Source: Azolla caroliniana (Eukaryota > Polypodiophyta). From it: 64,000 nt of DNA. The notes beneath the pieces were generated by a model. The model saw only the letters and a list, made by a program, of their open reading frames with translations, did no database searches and was not told the DNA's origin. The DNA is taken from NCBI GenBank assembly GCA_043228905.1, contig JBHGNT010000007.1, forward strand, positions 16,244,001 through 16,308,000, written 5' to 3'. Shown here piece after piece: positions 63,356-64,000 of the stretch; position 1 is the stretch's first letter; each line of letters begins with the position of its first letter. The translations under genes were made by a program, and so were the position numbers.

Positions 63356-64000
63356 TCATGTTGGTCCCAAGATTACTTGCTTTTGATTTTGAAGTCAAAA
63401 TGCGTGAGGAATTGAGCCCACTGACCTTGTCGTTGATTTAGCACCCAAGCGTTCTGGAAATAAGCAAGATTTTTGTGATCACTAAAGATGACCTGATGTG
63501 GAGAGCCCTCTAAGAAATGCCGCCATTGCACAAAGGAATCCACGATGGCTAATAACTCATTGTCATGTATTTCGTAGTTGATTTCCGCGGCATCAAATTT
63601 GCGCGAATGAAAAGCCACAGGATGTAACTCTTCTTTATCAGATGCTACCGAGGGCGAAATCCGATGCGTCAGCCTCCATGATGAATGGTTTGTTTGTATC
63701 CACATGAGCTAGAATAGGAGCTGATGTAAAGGCTTTCTTAAGATGCCGAAAAGCCATGTCCGCTTCATTGAACCAAAGAAATTCTTGTCCCTTCTTCGTA
63801 AGTTGTGTGAGAAGTAAAATAATCTTCGAGTAATCCTGTATAAACTTGCGTTAGAAGTTAGCAAAACCTATAAAACATTGTACATCTGGTACCGACCGTG
63901 GAATTTGGCACTCTAGCACAATTTGGACTTTAGCTGGATCCATGGAGATGCCCTTTGAGGAGATGATGTAGCCTAGAAATTCCACTTGCTTGCAGTCAAA
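63356..64000 (-). pseudogene. Element 7 RNase H and RT end, partial at window edge
   Basis: AFHSRKFDAAEINYEIHDNE, VIFSDHKNLAYFQNAWVLN, then the RT connection region (QVEFLGYIISSKGISMDPAK near 63930-63990; RKFIQDYSKIIL with an upstream stop). The RT core lies beyond the window. Confidence 0.85.

Larger units (their letters stand above)
61337..64000 (-). mobile_element. Element 7: second Gypsy copy, 3' part, runs off the window
   Basis: Same family as element 5. 3' LTR at 61337-61800 (464 bp), polypurine tract at 61801-61815, then chromodomain, integrase, RNase H and the end of RT on the minus strand. Frames are broken in several places. A ~96 bp piece of RNase H present in element 5 (48575-48680) is missing at about 63385, between short matching ttgatt sequences. 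Confidence 0.93.

Overview
The window looks like nuclear DNA from a large-genome land plant. It has GT-AG introns with T/A-rich sequence, one long gene with many exons, plant-type LTR retrotransposons primed by initiator tRNA-Met, and long stretches of nested transposon debris. The species cannot be named from sequence. Several elements (a small-HERC-type RCC1-HECT gene, a Tf1/sushi/Tcn1-like chromovirus, a LINE with a CCHC-like tail) recall non-flowering lineages such as lycophytes, but this is only a weak inference.

Positions 1-3240: mostly non-coding. There is a weak candidate for a small acidic protein at the extreme left, a ~20 bp degenerate tandem repeat at 2237-2495, and a G-box palindrome about 60-80 bp upstream of the main gene. 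Positions 3280-25293 (+): one apparently intact gene for a HECT E3 ubiquitin ligase with an N-terminal seven-bladed RCC1 propeller. I assembled 32 exons by hand, predicting about 1,105 residues; the HECT catalytic Cys is near residue 1073. Its introns hold three decayed fragments of one LINE family, one Copia tail and a thrice-repeated short element. Exon 25 has a 54 bp tandem duplication that copies its splice donor.

Positions 25294-31218: intergenic. It holds microsatellites, a pair of SINE-like repeats, a decayed DDE-type DNA transposon (28820-30500) and an unidentified decayed coding stretch on the minus strand. Positions 31219-36536 (-): a very young Copia element with 602 bp LTRs differing at about 4 sites and a perfect ATATC target duplication. 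It has one frameshift and an Asp-to-Asn change in RNase H.

Positions 36640-61336 are a nest of insertions. An old Copia (element 6) was entered by a second Copia (element 2, 36762-45918, +). Element 2 was in turn hit by a MITE, an LTR/leader fragment, two solo LTRs and a deleted Gypsy copy. Element 6 was also entered by a complete chromodomain Gypsy (element 5, 46537-52275, -) and by a minus-strand LTR, itself split by a third Copia (element 4, 53944-59644, +). Positions 61337-64000 hold the 3' part of a second Gypsy copy (element 7), which runs off the window.

The most interesting signal is in the Gypsy family. Its gag and pol resemble the Tf1/sushi/Tcn1 group. There is no tRNA-type TGG primer site next to the 5' LTR. 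Instead, a 12-base site just inside the LTR is exactly complementary to the predicted 5' end of the element's own RNA, which suggests self-primed reverse transcription. The same LTRs carry a tRNA-like A-box/B-box module on the opposite strand.
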